This document shows, in pieces, positions 8,682 to 16,781 of a stretch of DNA of 64,000 nucleotides. The DNA is taken from the NCBI GenBank assembly GCA_963811365.1, contig CAWEQW010000009.1, positions 353,319-417,318 on the forward strand, written 5' to 3'. Positions within the stretch are counted from its first letter, which is position 1. Every line of letters begins with the position of its first letter. This stretch comes from CAWEQW01 sp963811365. Lineage in GTDB: Bacteria; Actinomycetota; Actinomycetes; Propionibacteriales; Nocardioidaceae. The notes under the pieces were generated by a model. It searched no databases. It saw nothing but the letters and a program-made list of their open reading frames with translations, and was not told where the DNA came from. Both the position numbers and the translations under genes were made by a program.

Positions 8682-10519
8682 GGGGCGTTGCCCGGCGCCG
8701 GAGCCGGCGGCTCGAAGGGGACCGGCGTCCCGAGCTGGATGTCGTTGGTGCACAGTCCGACGCCCGGGGTCAGCACCTGCAGCGTGATGGACCTGAACGG
8801 GCCGTCGGCCTGGACGAACACGTTGTGCAGCCCGCGGCGGATCGGCTCGTCGAAGACGGTGCGGCCCAGCCGGATCCGGAGCGCGCCGTCGCCCGAGGCG
8901 AGGTAGCCCACCCGAGTCCACCAGCCGCCGCCGATGACCGGTCCGTCGAAGCGGATGGTGCGCGGCAGCCGGCGTACGACGTACCCGCAGCCCGGGCGCG
9001 GGCCCGGCGCCACCGTCCGGGTGGGCGGCACGATGCCGGTGCGCAGGAAGCCCTGGTCGTCGATGACCTTCAGGTCGTCGGTCGAGCGAGCGAAGCGCAA
9101 CCGGTGGCCGAACATCTTCAACAGCCGCCGCGGCTGGTTCTCGGGGTAGCCGAGCCCCCACAGCACGAACTCGGGGACCGCCACGTCGGCGACCACCGGC
9201 GCGTGGTGGAGGGCGGCCACCTGGTGCGAGAGGTTCGTGAAGTAGGTGCGGGGCTCGTCGCCGGCCTGCCACTTCAGGGCGTACTGCACGCTGCTGACCG
9301 TCGACAGGGCGACGACGAGCGCGACGGCCGCTCGGACGTAGCTTCGGGAGTCGAGGAAGTTGCTCGCCTCCCGCGGCTCGGCGCCGTCGGCCGCCCCGAC
9401 GACCGGAAGCGTGGCGAGTGCGAGCCCCAGCGCGACGTACGCGGTGATCTCGGCCTGGTAGCGGTACTCCAGCGCGATCGACGGCCCGACCACGAAGGCG
9501 CGGGCGGCTGCGAGCAGCACCACGTCGAGGAGCAGCACCAGCCCGGCCATCAGCCAGGCGCGGGCGGAGCCGCGTCGGGTGCGGGACACCTCCCACACCA
9601 GAGCGGCGATCGCCACCCAGGCCAGCAGCACGAGCATGTCCGGCGGGTCGGGTGTGTGGCTGAAGGAGGAGCGGTCGAACCAGTGCAGCGGGCCGCCCAC
9701 GATCCCGGACCCGAAGGCGATGCCGACCAGCTTCCAGGCGATCGGCCCGAGCGGGTACTGGTTGGCGGTGTTCGGGTCGAAGTTCAGCGCCAGCCGGCTG
9801 TACACGGCGAGGTAGCCGACCACCACCGCGCTGTAGAGCAGGATCCCCGCGCGGTACAGGTGCCACAGGCTCCGCACCCGCTGGAGCCCCCAGCCGGTCG
9901 CGAAGTAGCCCAGCGCCACCACGCCGTACGCGACGAAGACGTAGAGGGTCTTCTCGAAGAAGAGCAGCCCGAACGCCGTCCATGCCATCGCGACCGCGGC
10001 ATGCCGAAGCTGGCGTGTGCGCAGGTAGCCGACGTGCGCGTGCAGCCCGTAGAACAGGGCGATCTGGAAGGGCAGCGCGTTGATCCCGGCGGCCCACCAG
10101 AGGAACGACGGGAGACTGATGACCGAGAACAGGTAGATGGCCAGCGGCGGCAGGATGCCCATGCGCGCACCGAACATCGACAGGAGCAGGCGCAGACAGC
10201 CGACGCTCGCCACCACCTGGAGCAGGAGCAGTGTCGTGGCGGGCAGCCAGAAGGACAGCGGCGCGAGGTGTGCGAACAGGTAGCTCAGCAGGAAGCCGCC
10301 CGGCATGAGGTGCCCGGCGTACTGCTGAAGGAGGAACCCCGGGGTGAGCCGCTCGTTGAGCGACATCGACATCCAGGCGAAGTCGTCGAACTCGAACCAG
10401 GAGCCGTACACCGCCCAGGCGCGGAACAGGATCTGGACGGCGACCATGGCGGCGCCGGCCGCCAGGACCGGACGCTCGGAGACCCACGCCTGCGCCTGTT
10501 GACGGCGCGTCCTGCTCAC
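8678..10519 (-). CDS. Large polytopic membrane protein, possible GT-C glycosyltransferase
   Basis: The protein is 613 residues. It has a short basic N-terminus, a first helix and then an acidic pair in a short loop (FEFDDFAWM, about residues 43-51), where GT-C enzymes carry catalytic Asp residues. About ten further helices follow to residue 400. The remaining 200 residues are extracytoplasmic, without recognised motifs. I infer a lipid-linked-sugar transferase but cannot name a family. GTG at 10519 is the chosen start because minus-strand CATAGT lies 6 bases before it. The stop overlaps the acyltransferase start by four bases, so the two form one operon. Confidence 0.7.
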   Translation of the reverse strand: MSRTRRQQAQAWVSERPVLAAGAAMVAVQILFRAWAVYGSWFEFDDFAWMSMSLNERLTPGFLLQQYAGHLMPGGFLLSYLFAHLAPLSFWLPATTLLLLQVVASVGCLRLLLSMFGARMGILPPLAIYLFSVISLPSFLWWAAGINALPFQIALFYGLHAHVGYLRTRQLRHAAVAMAWTAFGLLFFEKTLYVFVAYGVVALGYFATGWGLQRVRSLWHLYRAGILLYSAVVVGYLAVYSRLALNFDPNTANQYPLGPIAWKLVGIAFGSGIVGGPLHWFDRSSFSHTPDPPDMLVLLAWVAIAALVWEVSRTRRGSARAWLMAGLVLLLDVVLLAAARAFVVGPSIALEYRYQAEITAYVALGLALATLPVVGAADGAEPREASNFLDSRSYVRAAVALVVALSTVSSVQYALKWQAGDEPRTYFTNLSHQVAALHHAPVVADVAVPEFVLWGLGYPENQPRRLLKMFGHRLRFARSTDDLKVIDDQGFLRTGIVPPTRTVAPGPRPGCGYVVRRLPRTIRFDGPVIGGGWWTRVGYLASGDGALRIRLGRTVFDEPIRRGLHNVFVQADGPFRSITLQVLTPGVGLCTNDIQLGTPVPFEPPAPAPGNAP

Positions 10520-10525
10520 GCCGGG

Positions 10526-10531
10526 ACTATG
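10526..10531 (-). promoter_or_regulatory. -10 element, leaderless promoter of membrane protein-acyltransferase operon
   Basis: Minus-strand CATAGT stands 6 bases before the GTG at 10519. Confidence 0.5.
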
Positions 10532-10591
10532 TCACAGCGCGGCAGGCCAGACGGCACAAGCGGGACATTGCGCAAAGTTGTGTGCGCGGTC

Positions 10592-10611
10592 ACGCTACTC
10601 GCTGGTAGCGT
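10592..10611. promoter_or_regulatory. Palindromic operator candidate, GCTAC-N8-GTAGC
   Basis: ACGCTAC and GTAGCGT are perfect 7-base arms around TCGCTG. The core TACT-N4-GGTA matches the palindromes at 1263 and 51408. The right arm contains the likely -10 TAGCGT (10606-10611) of the DUF3068 gene, so binding would block transcription directly. Confidence 0.5.
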
Positions 10612-10648
10612 CCAATGCACCGGGGTGAGCATCGGGAAGAGGGATCAC

Positions 10649-11644
10649 GTGGGCAGGAAAACAGGTCTCGTGCTGATCGGCGTCGGGGTGTTCCTCCTGG
10701 TGCTCGCGCTGCTGTCGAAGTTCTACGCCTACAACAGGCTCGCGGTGGCCCCGCCGGGCCAGGACACCACGACGCACTCCGCCGGCAGCAACGCCACGAT
10801 CTTCGACATCGCCAGCCAGGGCGAGAAGCAGACGAACCTGATCTCGACGCAGAACGTCGTCGGCGACCCGAACGCCAGCAGCCAGGCGACGAACCAGAAC
10901 GGCAAGCAGGTCGTGGTCTGGGAGACGCTCATCTTCACGAACCCTCCCGGCCAGAAGGTCAACGACAAGAACCCGCCGTTGTCCGCCACCCACGACCGGG
11001 TGGCCTTCGACGCGCACACCGGCGAGGCGATCGACTGCTGCGGGCAGTACACCTCGACCGCGGTGAACGTCGACTCCGGCGCGGAGGAACGGAACACCAA
11101 GACCGCGGTCACCGGCCTGGTCTTCAAGTTCCCGTTCGACGCCCAGAAGAAGACCTACCAGTGGTGGGACGACACCTTGAAGGCGTCGACGGACGCCGTC
11201 TACAAGGCCACCGAGTCGATCCAGGGGATGACGGTCTACCGCTACGTGCAGCGGATCAACCCGACGAAGGTCGCGACCCTCACGGCGCCTGCGTCGTTCT
11301 TCGGCATCGACAAGTCCGGCGACGTCAAGATCGACGAGATCTACTCGAACACCCGGACGCTCTGGGTGGACCCGATCACCGGAGTGGTCATCCGCGGACA
11401 GGAGGACCAGTACACCACCGGGGAGTACCAGGGCAAGAAGGTGGCCACGCTGACCGACGCGGTGGTCGGCTACACCAACCGGACCATCACCGACAACGTC
11501 GACACCTACAAGGCCAAGGGCCAGATGCTCCAGATCGTGCAGACCTGGCTTCCGCTCTTCGGGTCCATCCTCGGCATCCTGCTGATGATCGCCGGGATCC
11601 TCCTGGTCGTCCGAAGCGGTTCGCCGCGGCGCCGCGCGGCCTAG
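10649..11644 (+). CDS. DUF3068 (PorA family) membrane-anchored protein
   Basis: The protein is 331 residues. An N-terminal helix (about residues 5-24, LVLIGVGVFLLVLALLSKFY) and a C-terminal helix (about residues 298-322) flank a large extracytoplasmic domain rich in Asp, Asn, Thr and Gln, with a CC pair (IDCCGQY). This is the DUF3068 layout, annotated as the PorA porin family. The GTG at 10649 was chosen because GAAGAGGGA lies 5 bases upstream; a GTG at 10625 is in frame and would add eight residues. The promoter is covered by an operator-like palindrome. The gene stands just ahead of the decaprenyl-phosphoryl-arabinose operon and may be linked to envelope assembly. Confidence 0.8.
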   Translation: MGRKTGLVLIGVGVFLLVLALLSKFYAYNRLAVAPPGQDTTTHSAGSNATIFDIASQGEKQTNLISTQNVVGDPNASSQATNQNGKQVVVWETLIFTNPPGQKVNDKNPPLSATHDRVAFDAHTGEAIDCCGQYTSTAVNVDSGAEERNTKTAVTGLVFKFPFDAQKKTYQWWDDTLKASTDAVYKATESIQGMTVYRYVQRINPTKVATLTAPASFFGIDKSGDVKIDEIYSNTRTLWVDPITGVVIRGQEDQYTTGEYQGKKVATLTDAVVGYTNRTITDNVDTYKAKGQMLQIVQTWLPLFGSILGILLMIAGILLVVRSGSPRRRAA

Positions 11645-11661
11645 TCGTGCCTCGCGCGACC

Positions 11662-11667
11662 TAGCAT
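11662..11667 (+). promoter_or_regulatory. -10 element, leaderless promoter of ubiA-dprE1-dprE2 operon
   Basis: TAGCAT is 7 bases before the GTG at 11675. This supports GTG 11675 over the ATG at 11666, which overlaps the hexamer. Confidence 0.5.
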
Positions 11668-11674
11668 GGCCCGC

Positions 11675-12568
11675 GTGAGCGCACCCGAGCTGACGACGGA
11701 TCCGGGGCTGCCGCTGGCGGTGCTGCGCGCCATGCGGCCCAAGCAGTGGGTCAAGAACCTGCTGGTCGTCGCCGCCCCCCTCGCCGCCGGGGCGCTCGCC
11801 GAGCCCGATGTGCTCGCGGCCACGGCGCTGGCGGTGCTGTCGTTCTGCCTCGCCTCCGGCGCCGTCTACCTGGTCAACGACGTCGCGGACGTGGAGGCGG
11901 ACCGGGCGCACCCGACGAAGCGGTTCCGCCCGATCGCGGCGGGCCACCTGGCGCCGGCGACCGCGGTCGGCATCGGAGCGGCGCTCGCGCTGGCATCGCT
12001 CGGGGTCGCTGCGCTCACCAACCTCGCCCTCGTGGCCGTCATGGTCACCTACCTGCTCCTCCAGGTGGCCTACGCCTACAGCTTCAAGCACCAGGCGGTG
12101 CTCGACATCAGCGTCGTCGCCGGCGGCTTCCTGCTGCGTGCGGTGGCCGGCGGACTGGCGTCGGGGCTGCCCATCTCGCAGTGGTTCCTGCTCGTCGCGG
12201 GCTTCGGGTCGTTGTTCATCGTCGCCGGCAAGAGGTACTCCGAGCTCCGCATGCTCGGCGCCGACAGCGGCACCCGGCGCTCGCTCGTCCTCTACACCGA
12301 GAGCTATCTGCGGTTCGTCTGGGGCATCGCCGCCGGCACCACGGTCGTGGCCTACAGCCTGTGGGCCTTCCAGCAGGCCGGCGCGCACGGGGTTGCCTGG
12401 CACGCGCTGTCCATCGCACCGTTCGTGATCGGCCTGCTCCGGTACGCCGTCGACGTCGACGCGGGCCGCGCGGGCGAGCCGGAGGACATCGTCTGGCACG
12501 ACCGGGTGCTGCAGCTGGTCGGCCTGGTGTGGTTCGTGCTCGTCTGCCTGGGGGTGTGGGGTGTCTGA
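11675..12568 (+). CDS. ubiA: Decaprenyl-phosphate phosphoribosyltransferase (UbiA family)
   Basis: The 297-residue integral membrane enzyme transfers phosphoribose from PRPP to decaprenyl phosphate, the first step toward decaprenyl-phosphoryl-arabinose. It has MRPKQWVKNLLV near the N-terminus, the UbiA Asp motif NDVADVEADRAHPTKRFRPIA (about residues 67-87), and a second Asp-type segment with KRYSELRMLGAD near residue 190. Eight to nine helices are evident. These signatures match Rv3806c-type enzymes rather than quinone prenyltransferases, and the next two genes (dprE1, dprE2) confirm the pathway. Its end overlaps the dprE1 start by eight bases (GTGTCTGA). Confidence 0.88.
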   Translation: MSAPELTTDPGLPLAVLRAMRPKQWVKNLLVVAAPLAAGALAEPDVLAATALAVLSFCLASGAVYLVNDVADVEADRAHPTKRFRPIAAGHLAPATAVGIGAALALASLGVAALTNLALVAVMVTYLLLQVAYAYSFKHQAVLDISVVAGGFLLRAVAGGLASGLPISQWFLLVAGFGSLFIVAGKRYSELRMLGADSGTRRSLVLYTESYLRFVWGIAAGTTVVAYSLWAFQQAGAHGVAWHALSIAPFVIGLLRYAVDVDAGRAGEPEDIVWHDRVLQLVGLVWFVLVCLGVWGV

Positions 12569-13931
12569 GACCGTGCTGCTGACCGGCTGGGGTCGTACGG
12601 CGCCGACGATGGCGCGCGTGCATGCGGTCGCCCAGGATGTGGCGCGGGCGGGGGACGCTGCGGAGGCTGTCGCCGAGCTCGTCGGCGGGGCCGGGGACCG
12701 CGGCGTGCTGGCCCGCGGCCTGGGGCGCTCCTACGGGGACGCCGCGCAGAACGCCGGGGGCGCGGTGGTGCTCCAGCCTGCGGAGGGTCGGCTCGACGTG
12801 GACGTCGAACGCGCCGAGGTCGAGGTCGGCGCCGGGGTCAGCCTGGACCGGCTGATCCGCGAGCTGCTGCCGCACGGTCTGTTCGTGCCGGTGACGCCCG
12901 GTACACGGTTCGTCACCGTGGGCGGCGCGATCGCCTGCGACATCCACGGCAAGAACCACCACGTCGACGGGACCTTCGGCCGGCACGTCATCTGGCTCGA
13001 CCTCGTGGACGCCGAGGGCCGGCGTCGCCGGCTCGCGCCGGAGGAGTCCCCGGACCTGTTCTGGGCCACCGTCGGGGGCATGGGGCTGACCGGGGTGGTG
13101 GTGGCCGCGCGGCTGCGGCTGCGCCGGGTGGAGACGTCGGTGATCCGGGTCGACACCGACCGGGCCGCGAACCTCGGCGAGCTGCTCACGCTGATGCGCC
13201 AGGGCGACGCCGGCTACACCTACTCGGTGGCCTGGATCGACCTGCTCTCCCGCGGCCGGTCGCTGGGCCGGTCCGTGCTCACCCGCGGAGAGCATGCCAC
13301 CACCGCGCAGCTGCCGGCAGGACGTCGCGCCGACCCGCTCGCGTTCGACGCCCGCCAGCGGCTCTCCGTGCCGCCGTGGGTCCCGGGCGGGCTGGTCAAC
13401 AAGTGGTCGGTGCGGGCGTTCAACGAGATGTGGTTCCGCAAGGCGCCGCGCCGCCGCCGCGGTCAGCTCGAGAGCCTCGGCGGGTTCTTCCACCCCCTCG
13501 ACGGGGTGGGGGAGTGGAACCGGCTCTACGGCCGGCGCGGGCTGACCCAGTACCAGTTCGTCGTACCCCTGGACCAGGAGGACGCGCTCGCCGAGGCGGT
13601 CGACCGGATCGCCGCGGCCGGCCAGGCGTCCTTCCTCGCGGTCCTCAAGCGGTTCGGCCCGGCCAACCCCGCCCCGCTCTCCTTCCCGGACGAGGGCTGG
13701 ACCCTCGCCCTGGACCTGCCGGCGGACCCCCGGCTGGCGCCGCTGTTCAACGGTCTCGACGAGCTGGTCGTCGCGGCGGGCGGCCGCGTCTACCTGGCCA
13801 AGGACGCCCGGCTCTCCCGCGAGACCCTGCACCGGATGTACCCCCGGCTGCCGCAGTTCGAGGCGGTGCGCGACGAGGTGGACCCGCAGCGGGTGTTCCG
13901 CTCCGACCTCGCGCGGCGCCTCGGCCTGTGA
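12561..13931 (+). CDS. dprE1: Decaprenylphosphoryl-beta-D-ribose oxidase DprE1
   Basis: The 456-residue FAD enzyme oxidises the ribose 2'-OH of decaprenyl-phosphoryl-ribose to the keto form, which DprE2 then reduces. The FAD-binding PCMH half has RGLGRSYGDAAQN, then CDIHGKNHHVDGTFG with the conserved flavin-contact histidine. The C-terminal half has FLAVLKRFGP and KDARLSRETLHRMYP, both like the M. tuberculosis enzyme. In EGWTLALDLP the residue matching the benzothiazinone-reactive Cys387 of M. tuberculosis is Ala383, so covalent inhibition by that drug class is not expected. GTG start overlaps ubiA; dprE2 follows after 43 bases. Confidence 0.9.
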   Translation: MSETVLLTGWGRTAPTMARVHAVAQDVARAGDAAEAVAELVGGAGDRGVLARGLGRSYGDAAQNAGGAVVLQPAEGRLDVDVERAEVEVGAGVSLDRLIRELLPHGLFVPVTPGTRFVTVGGAIACDIHGKNHHVDGTFGRHVIWLDLVDAEGRRRRLAPEESPDLFWATVGGMGLTGVVVAARLRLRRVETSVIRVDTDRAANLGELLTLMRQGDAGYTYSVAWIDLLSRGRSLGRSVLTRGEHATTAQLPAGRRADPLAFDARQRLSVPPWVPGGLVNKWSVRAFNEMWFRKAPRRRRGQLESLGGFFHPLDGVGEWNRLYGRRGLTQYQFVVPLDQEDALAEAVDRIAAAGQASFLAVLKRFGPANPAPLSFPDEGWTLALDLPADPRLAPLFNGLDELVVAAGGRVYLAKDARLSRETLHRMYPRLPQFEAVRDEVDPQRVFRSDLARRLGL

Positions 13932-13974
13932 CCGGACGCCGCCCGACCAGCCCGACCCGACTTCTGGAGGACCT

Positions 13975-14730
13975 GTGCTCGACGCCCTCGGCGTGCCCCA
14001 GTCGCTGTTGCTGCTCGGCGGCACCAGCGACATCGCCCTCGCCACCGCCGAGGAGTACGCGCGTCGCGGCAGCCCGCGGGTGCTGCTCGCCGCGCGGCCG
14101 ACGCCCCGGCGCGACGCGGCGGTGGCCCGGCTGGAGGGCGCCGGCCTGGTCGTGGAGGCGTTCGACTTCGACGGCCGGGACACCGCCTCGCACCGCGCCG
14201 TCGTCGACCGTGCGGCCGTCGGAGGTGACCTGGACGTCGCGGTCGTCGCCTTCGGTGTGCTCGGCGACGAGGAGCGTGCGTGGCAGGACCACGAGGCCGC
14301 GGTCGAGCACGCCGAGGTCAACTACGTCGGGGCGGTCAGCGTGGGAGTGCTGCTCGCCGAGCGGATGCGCCGGCAGGGGCACGGCGCCATCGTCGCGCTC
14401 TCCTCGGTGGCCGGTGAGCGGGTCCGGCGCTCGAACTTCGTGTACGGCTCCACCAAGGCCGGCATGGACGGCTTCTACCTCGGCCTCGGCGAGGCTCTGC
14501 GCGAGCACGGCGTGACGGTGCTGGTGGTGCGTCCGGGCTTCGTCCGGACGACGATGACCGAGGGACGTGAGCCTGCGCCGCTGTCGGTGGATGCCGAGCA
14601 GGTGGCGCGTGCGGTCGTCGACGGGGTGGCGGCTCGCCGGGAGCTGGTGTGGGTGCCGGCGCCGCTGCGCGCGGTCATGTCCGGGCTGCGGCACGTCCCG
14701 CGACCGCTGTTCCGGCGGCTTCCGCTCTGA
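13975..14730 (+). CDS. dprE2: Decaprenylphospho-beta-D-erythro-pentofuranosid-2-ulose 2-reductase DprE2
   Basis: The short-chain dehydrogenase is 251 residues. It shows LLLGGTSDIALATAEEY (NAD(P) binding, residues 11-27), the Ser of ALSSVAGERV near residue 141, and YGSTKAG with catalytic Tyr and Lys near residue 156. LGGTSDI in place of the usual TGxxxGIG is characteristic of DprE2. It reduces the keto intermediate from DprE1 to decaprenyl-phosphoryl-arabinose. The GTG start follows GGAGG by a normal distance. It is the last gene of the ubiA-dprE1-dprE2 operon, and a hairpin follows at 14787. Confidence 0.9.
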   Translation: MLDALGVPQSLLLLGGTSDIALATAEEYARRGSPRVLLAARPTPRRDAAVARLEGAGLVVEAFDFDGRDTASHRAVVDRAAVGGDLDVAVVAFGVLGDEERAWQDHEAAVEHAEVNYVGAVSVGVLLAERMRRQGHGAIVALSSVAGERVRRSNFVYGSTKAGMDGFYLGLGEALREHGVTVLVVRPGFVRTTMTEGREPAPLSVDAEQVARAVVDGVAARRELVWVPAPLRAVMSGLRHVPRPLFRRLPL

Positions 14731-14786
14731 GCGGGCCCACCCCGCCTCGCGTCCACCTCCCGGGCTTCCCACGGGCAGCCAGCGCT

Positions 14787-14810
14787 TCCCACGAGCTGTG
14801 TGTCGTGGGA
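14787..14810. terminator. Hairpin between convergent dprE2 and methyltransferase genes
   Basis: TCCCACGA and TCGTGGGA form a perfect 8-base stem with an 8-base loop in the 121-base gap between two convergent stops, so it could end both transcripts. There is no T run, as usual for this GC content. Confidence 0.5.
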
Positions 14811-14851
14811 CGCGCCGGTGCGTCGCGGGGAGCTGTGACGGGTGGTGCGGA

Positions 14852-15640
14852 TCACTCCAGCACGGCGCTGAACACCGCCGTGCCGGGCAGCAGCCGCCCG
14901 CGCTCAGGACCCCAGCCGCCCCAGACCCGCTCGTGACCCGCGGGCCACTCCGGCTCCACGAGGTCGACGAGCCGGAAGCCCGACCGGGCCAGCAGCCGCA
15001 CCCAGTCGCCGAGCGTCCGATGGTGCTCGACGTAGCTGACCCCGCCCGCGTCGTCGAGCTCGACGTACGGCGTGCGGTCGAAGTAGGAGCTGGTCACGGT
15101 CAGCCCGCGGGTCGTGGGGTCGTCGGGCATCGCCCACCTGACCGGGTGCGTCACCGAGAACGCGAACCGACCGGGCCGGCGCAGCACCCTGGCCACCTCC
15201 GCGACGGCCCGGCCGGCGTCGTGGACGAACTGCAGCGCCCCGAACGCCGAGAACGCGACGTCGAAGGCGTCGTCGCGGAACGGCAGCTCGGTGGCGGTGC
15301 CGCACACCACCGGCACGCGGACGCCGGTCGCGTCGTCGATCCGCCGGGCGTGCTGCAGCTGGCGGGAGGAGAGGTCGAGCCCGACGGTGCGGGCGCCGTG
15401 CGTGGTCAGCCAGCGGGCGCACTGTGCCGCACCGCAGCCCACCTCGAGGACATCGAGCCCGTCGACGTCGCCGAGCACGTGCGCGGAGCCCTCGTCGTAC
15501 CCTTCGGGGGACCAGACGAAGCCGACGTCCTGCAGGAACGGCCCATGCGTGGCCTGGTACTCGTCGGCGTAGGCGTCCCAGTCGCGGCGGTTGGCCCGCT
15601 GGGTCTGCGTCTCCGAGACGGTACGGCGCGCCGGCTGCAT
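14852..15640 (-). CDS. Class I SAM-dependent methyltransferase
   Basis: The protein is 262 residues. VLEVGCGAAQCARWL (motif I) is near residue 66, VGLDLSSRQLQHARR (motif II) follows, then FDVAFSAFGALQFVHDAGRAVAEVARVL (motif IV region) and FAFSVTHPVRW. It is close to Methyltransf_11 proteins with an N-terminal cap (NRRDWDAYADEYQ) common in actinobacteria. ATG 15640 was chosen over longer frames because minus-strand TATCGT sits 7 bases before it. It is divergent from the kinase-like gene and convergent with dprE2. The substrate is unknown. Confidence 0.85.
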   Translation of the reverse strand: MQPARRTVSETQTQRANRRDWDAYADEYQATHGPFLQDVGFVWSPEGYDEGSAHVLGDVDGLDVLEVGCGAAQCARWLTTHGARTVGLDLSSRQLQHARRIDDATGVRVPVVCGTATELPFRDDAFDVAFSAFGALQFVHDAGRAVAEVARVLRRPGRFAFSVTHPVRWAMPDDPTTRGLTVTSSYFDRTPYVELDDAGGVSYVEHHRTLGDWVRLLARSGFRLVDLVEPEWPAGHERVWGGWGPERGRLLPGTAVFSAVLE

Positions 15641-15647
15641 GTCGAGG

Positions 15648-15653
15648 ACGATA
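15648..15653 (-). promoter_or_regulatory. -10 element, leaderless promoter of methyltransferase gene
   Basis: Minus-strand TATCGT lies 7 bases before the ATG at 15640. Confidence 0.45.
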
Positions 15654-15708
15654 CTGACCTCGCGCGCCGCGGGGCGGGGGCGTGCGGCAGCGAGAGACCG
15701 GAGGCGTC

Positions 15709-16620
15709 GTGGAGGGCTGGGGCATGCAACCGCTGGCGGGCGGCCACAGCGGGGAGACCTACCTGGCCGAGACCGCCGCGGAGCGCACCGTCGCACGGCT
15801 CTACGTGCGGCGCGGCGCCACCCGTGGCCCGGAGGCGGTGGTCGTGGACGCGGCGGTGCTGCGGCTCGTCAAGGGACTGCTGCCGGTTCCCGAGGTCCTC
15901 GAGGTGGTGCGGCCGGACCCGTCCGCGGACCGGCCCGGGCTGCTGGTCACCTCGTTCCTGCCGGGGGAGCGGCTCGACCTGCTGCTTGCCCGCGCGGGCG
16001 CCGACGACCGCCGTACGGTCGGCCGCGCGCTCGGCACGCTGCTGGCCCGGCTGGCGGGGATGCCGATGCCGCGCCACGGGCTGTTCGTCGACGGGGACCT
16101 GCGGATCGACCCGCTCCCGGTCGGCGGCGGGCTGCCGGAGTGGGTGGAGGCGCACCGCACGGGCACCGCGCTCGCCGCCTGGGACGAGGCGACCTTCGAC
16201 CGGCTGCGCCGGGTGGCCGCCACCGCCCAGGACCTCCTGGACGCAGGCGGCCGCGCCTGCCTCGTGCACAGCGACTTCAACCCCAAGAACATCCTGGTCG
16301 ACCCCGCGACCTGGACCGTCACGGGCCTGCTCGACTGGGAGTTCGCGCACGCCGGGATGCCGGTGACCGACCTGGGGAACCTGCTTCGGTTCGAGCGGGA
16401 CCCCGTCCTGGCGGGTGCCGTCCTGGAGACCTACCGCGCCTGGGTGCCGGACGCCGGACCCGACCTGCTCGACCGGGCCCGGGCCGCCGACCTGTTCGCG
16501 CTCGTCGACCTCGCCTCGCGGTGGGGGGAGAACCCGGTCACCGAGCAGGCGCACGCGCTGCTGCGCGCCATCGCCCGGGACGGTCGGTTGGACGCGCCCG
16601 GGGACGACTGCGTATTCTGA
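15709..16620 (+). CDS. Aminoglycoside phosphotransferase-family kinase
   Basis: The protein is 303 residues. LAGGHSGETYLAE near the N-terminus is the nucleotide-binding Gly loop. LVHSDFNPKNILVDP holds the catalytic Brenner motif H-x-D-x4-N (about residues 186-191), and LLDWEFAHAGMPVTDLGN holds the metal-binding Asp. The fold is that of APH/choline-kinase-like enzymes that phosphorylate small molecules; the substrate cannot be told. GTG 15709 is preferred because GGAGG ends 4-5 bases upstream; ATG 15724 is an alternative. It precedes rpsA and is separated from it by a 161-base leader. Confidence 0.8.
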   Translation: MEGWGMQPLAGGHSGETYLAETAAERTVARLYVRRGATRGPEAVVVDAAVLRLVKGLLPVPEVLEVVRPDPSADRPGLLVTSFLPGERLDLLLARAGADDRRTVGRALGTLLARLAGMPMPRHGLFVDGDLRIDPLPVGGGLPEWVEAHRTGTALAAWDEATFDRLRRVAATAQDLLDAGGRACLVHSDFNPKNILVDPATWTVTGLLDWEFAHAGMPVTDLGNLLRFERDPVLAGAVLETYRAWVPDAGPDLLDRARAADLFALVDLASRWGENPVTEQAHALLRAIARDGRLDAPGDDCVF

Positions 16621-16658
16621 GGGGTGCGCAGGAGCCTGCCCTCGTCCCGGACCTAGCG

Positions 16659-16690
16659 GAGGGGGGCGCACCGCCTCGCTCGGCCCCCTC
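16659..16690 (+). terminator. Hairpin in the rpsA leader
   Basis: GAGGGGG and CCCCCTC pair across an 18-base loop between the kinase stop and the rpsA ATG. It may end the kinase transcript or shape the rpsA leader; I cannot tell which. Confidence 0.3.
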
Positions 16691-16781
16691 TCAGGGTTCA
16701 GGCGGAGATCGATCCATCGGTGGTGACAGCGGGTCTCGCGCGCGTCCGCACAACTCCATCCATCCGAGGATCCCCAACTCT

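Noticed and set aside
7275..8906. A 543-codon plus-strand open frame
   Set aside because: It covers the antisense of the acyltransferase; composition is Arg/Gln/Pro-rich and domainless.
10625..10648. Earlier GTG start for the DUF3068 gene
   Set aside because: It lacks a well-placed ribosome site, whereas GTG 10649 follows GAAGAGGGA; kept only as an alternative.
10595..12499. A 634-codon open frame on the minus strand
   Set aside because: It is antisense to the DUF3068 and UbiA genes, has low-complexity Arg/Gly/Asp content and no recognisable domain; a shadow of high-GC coding.
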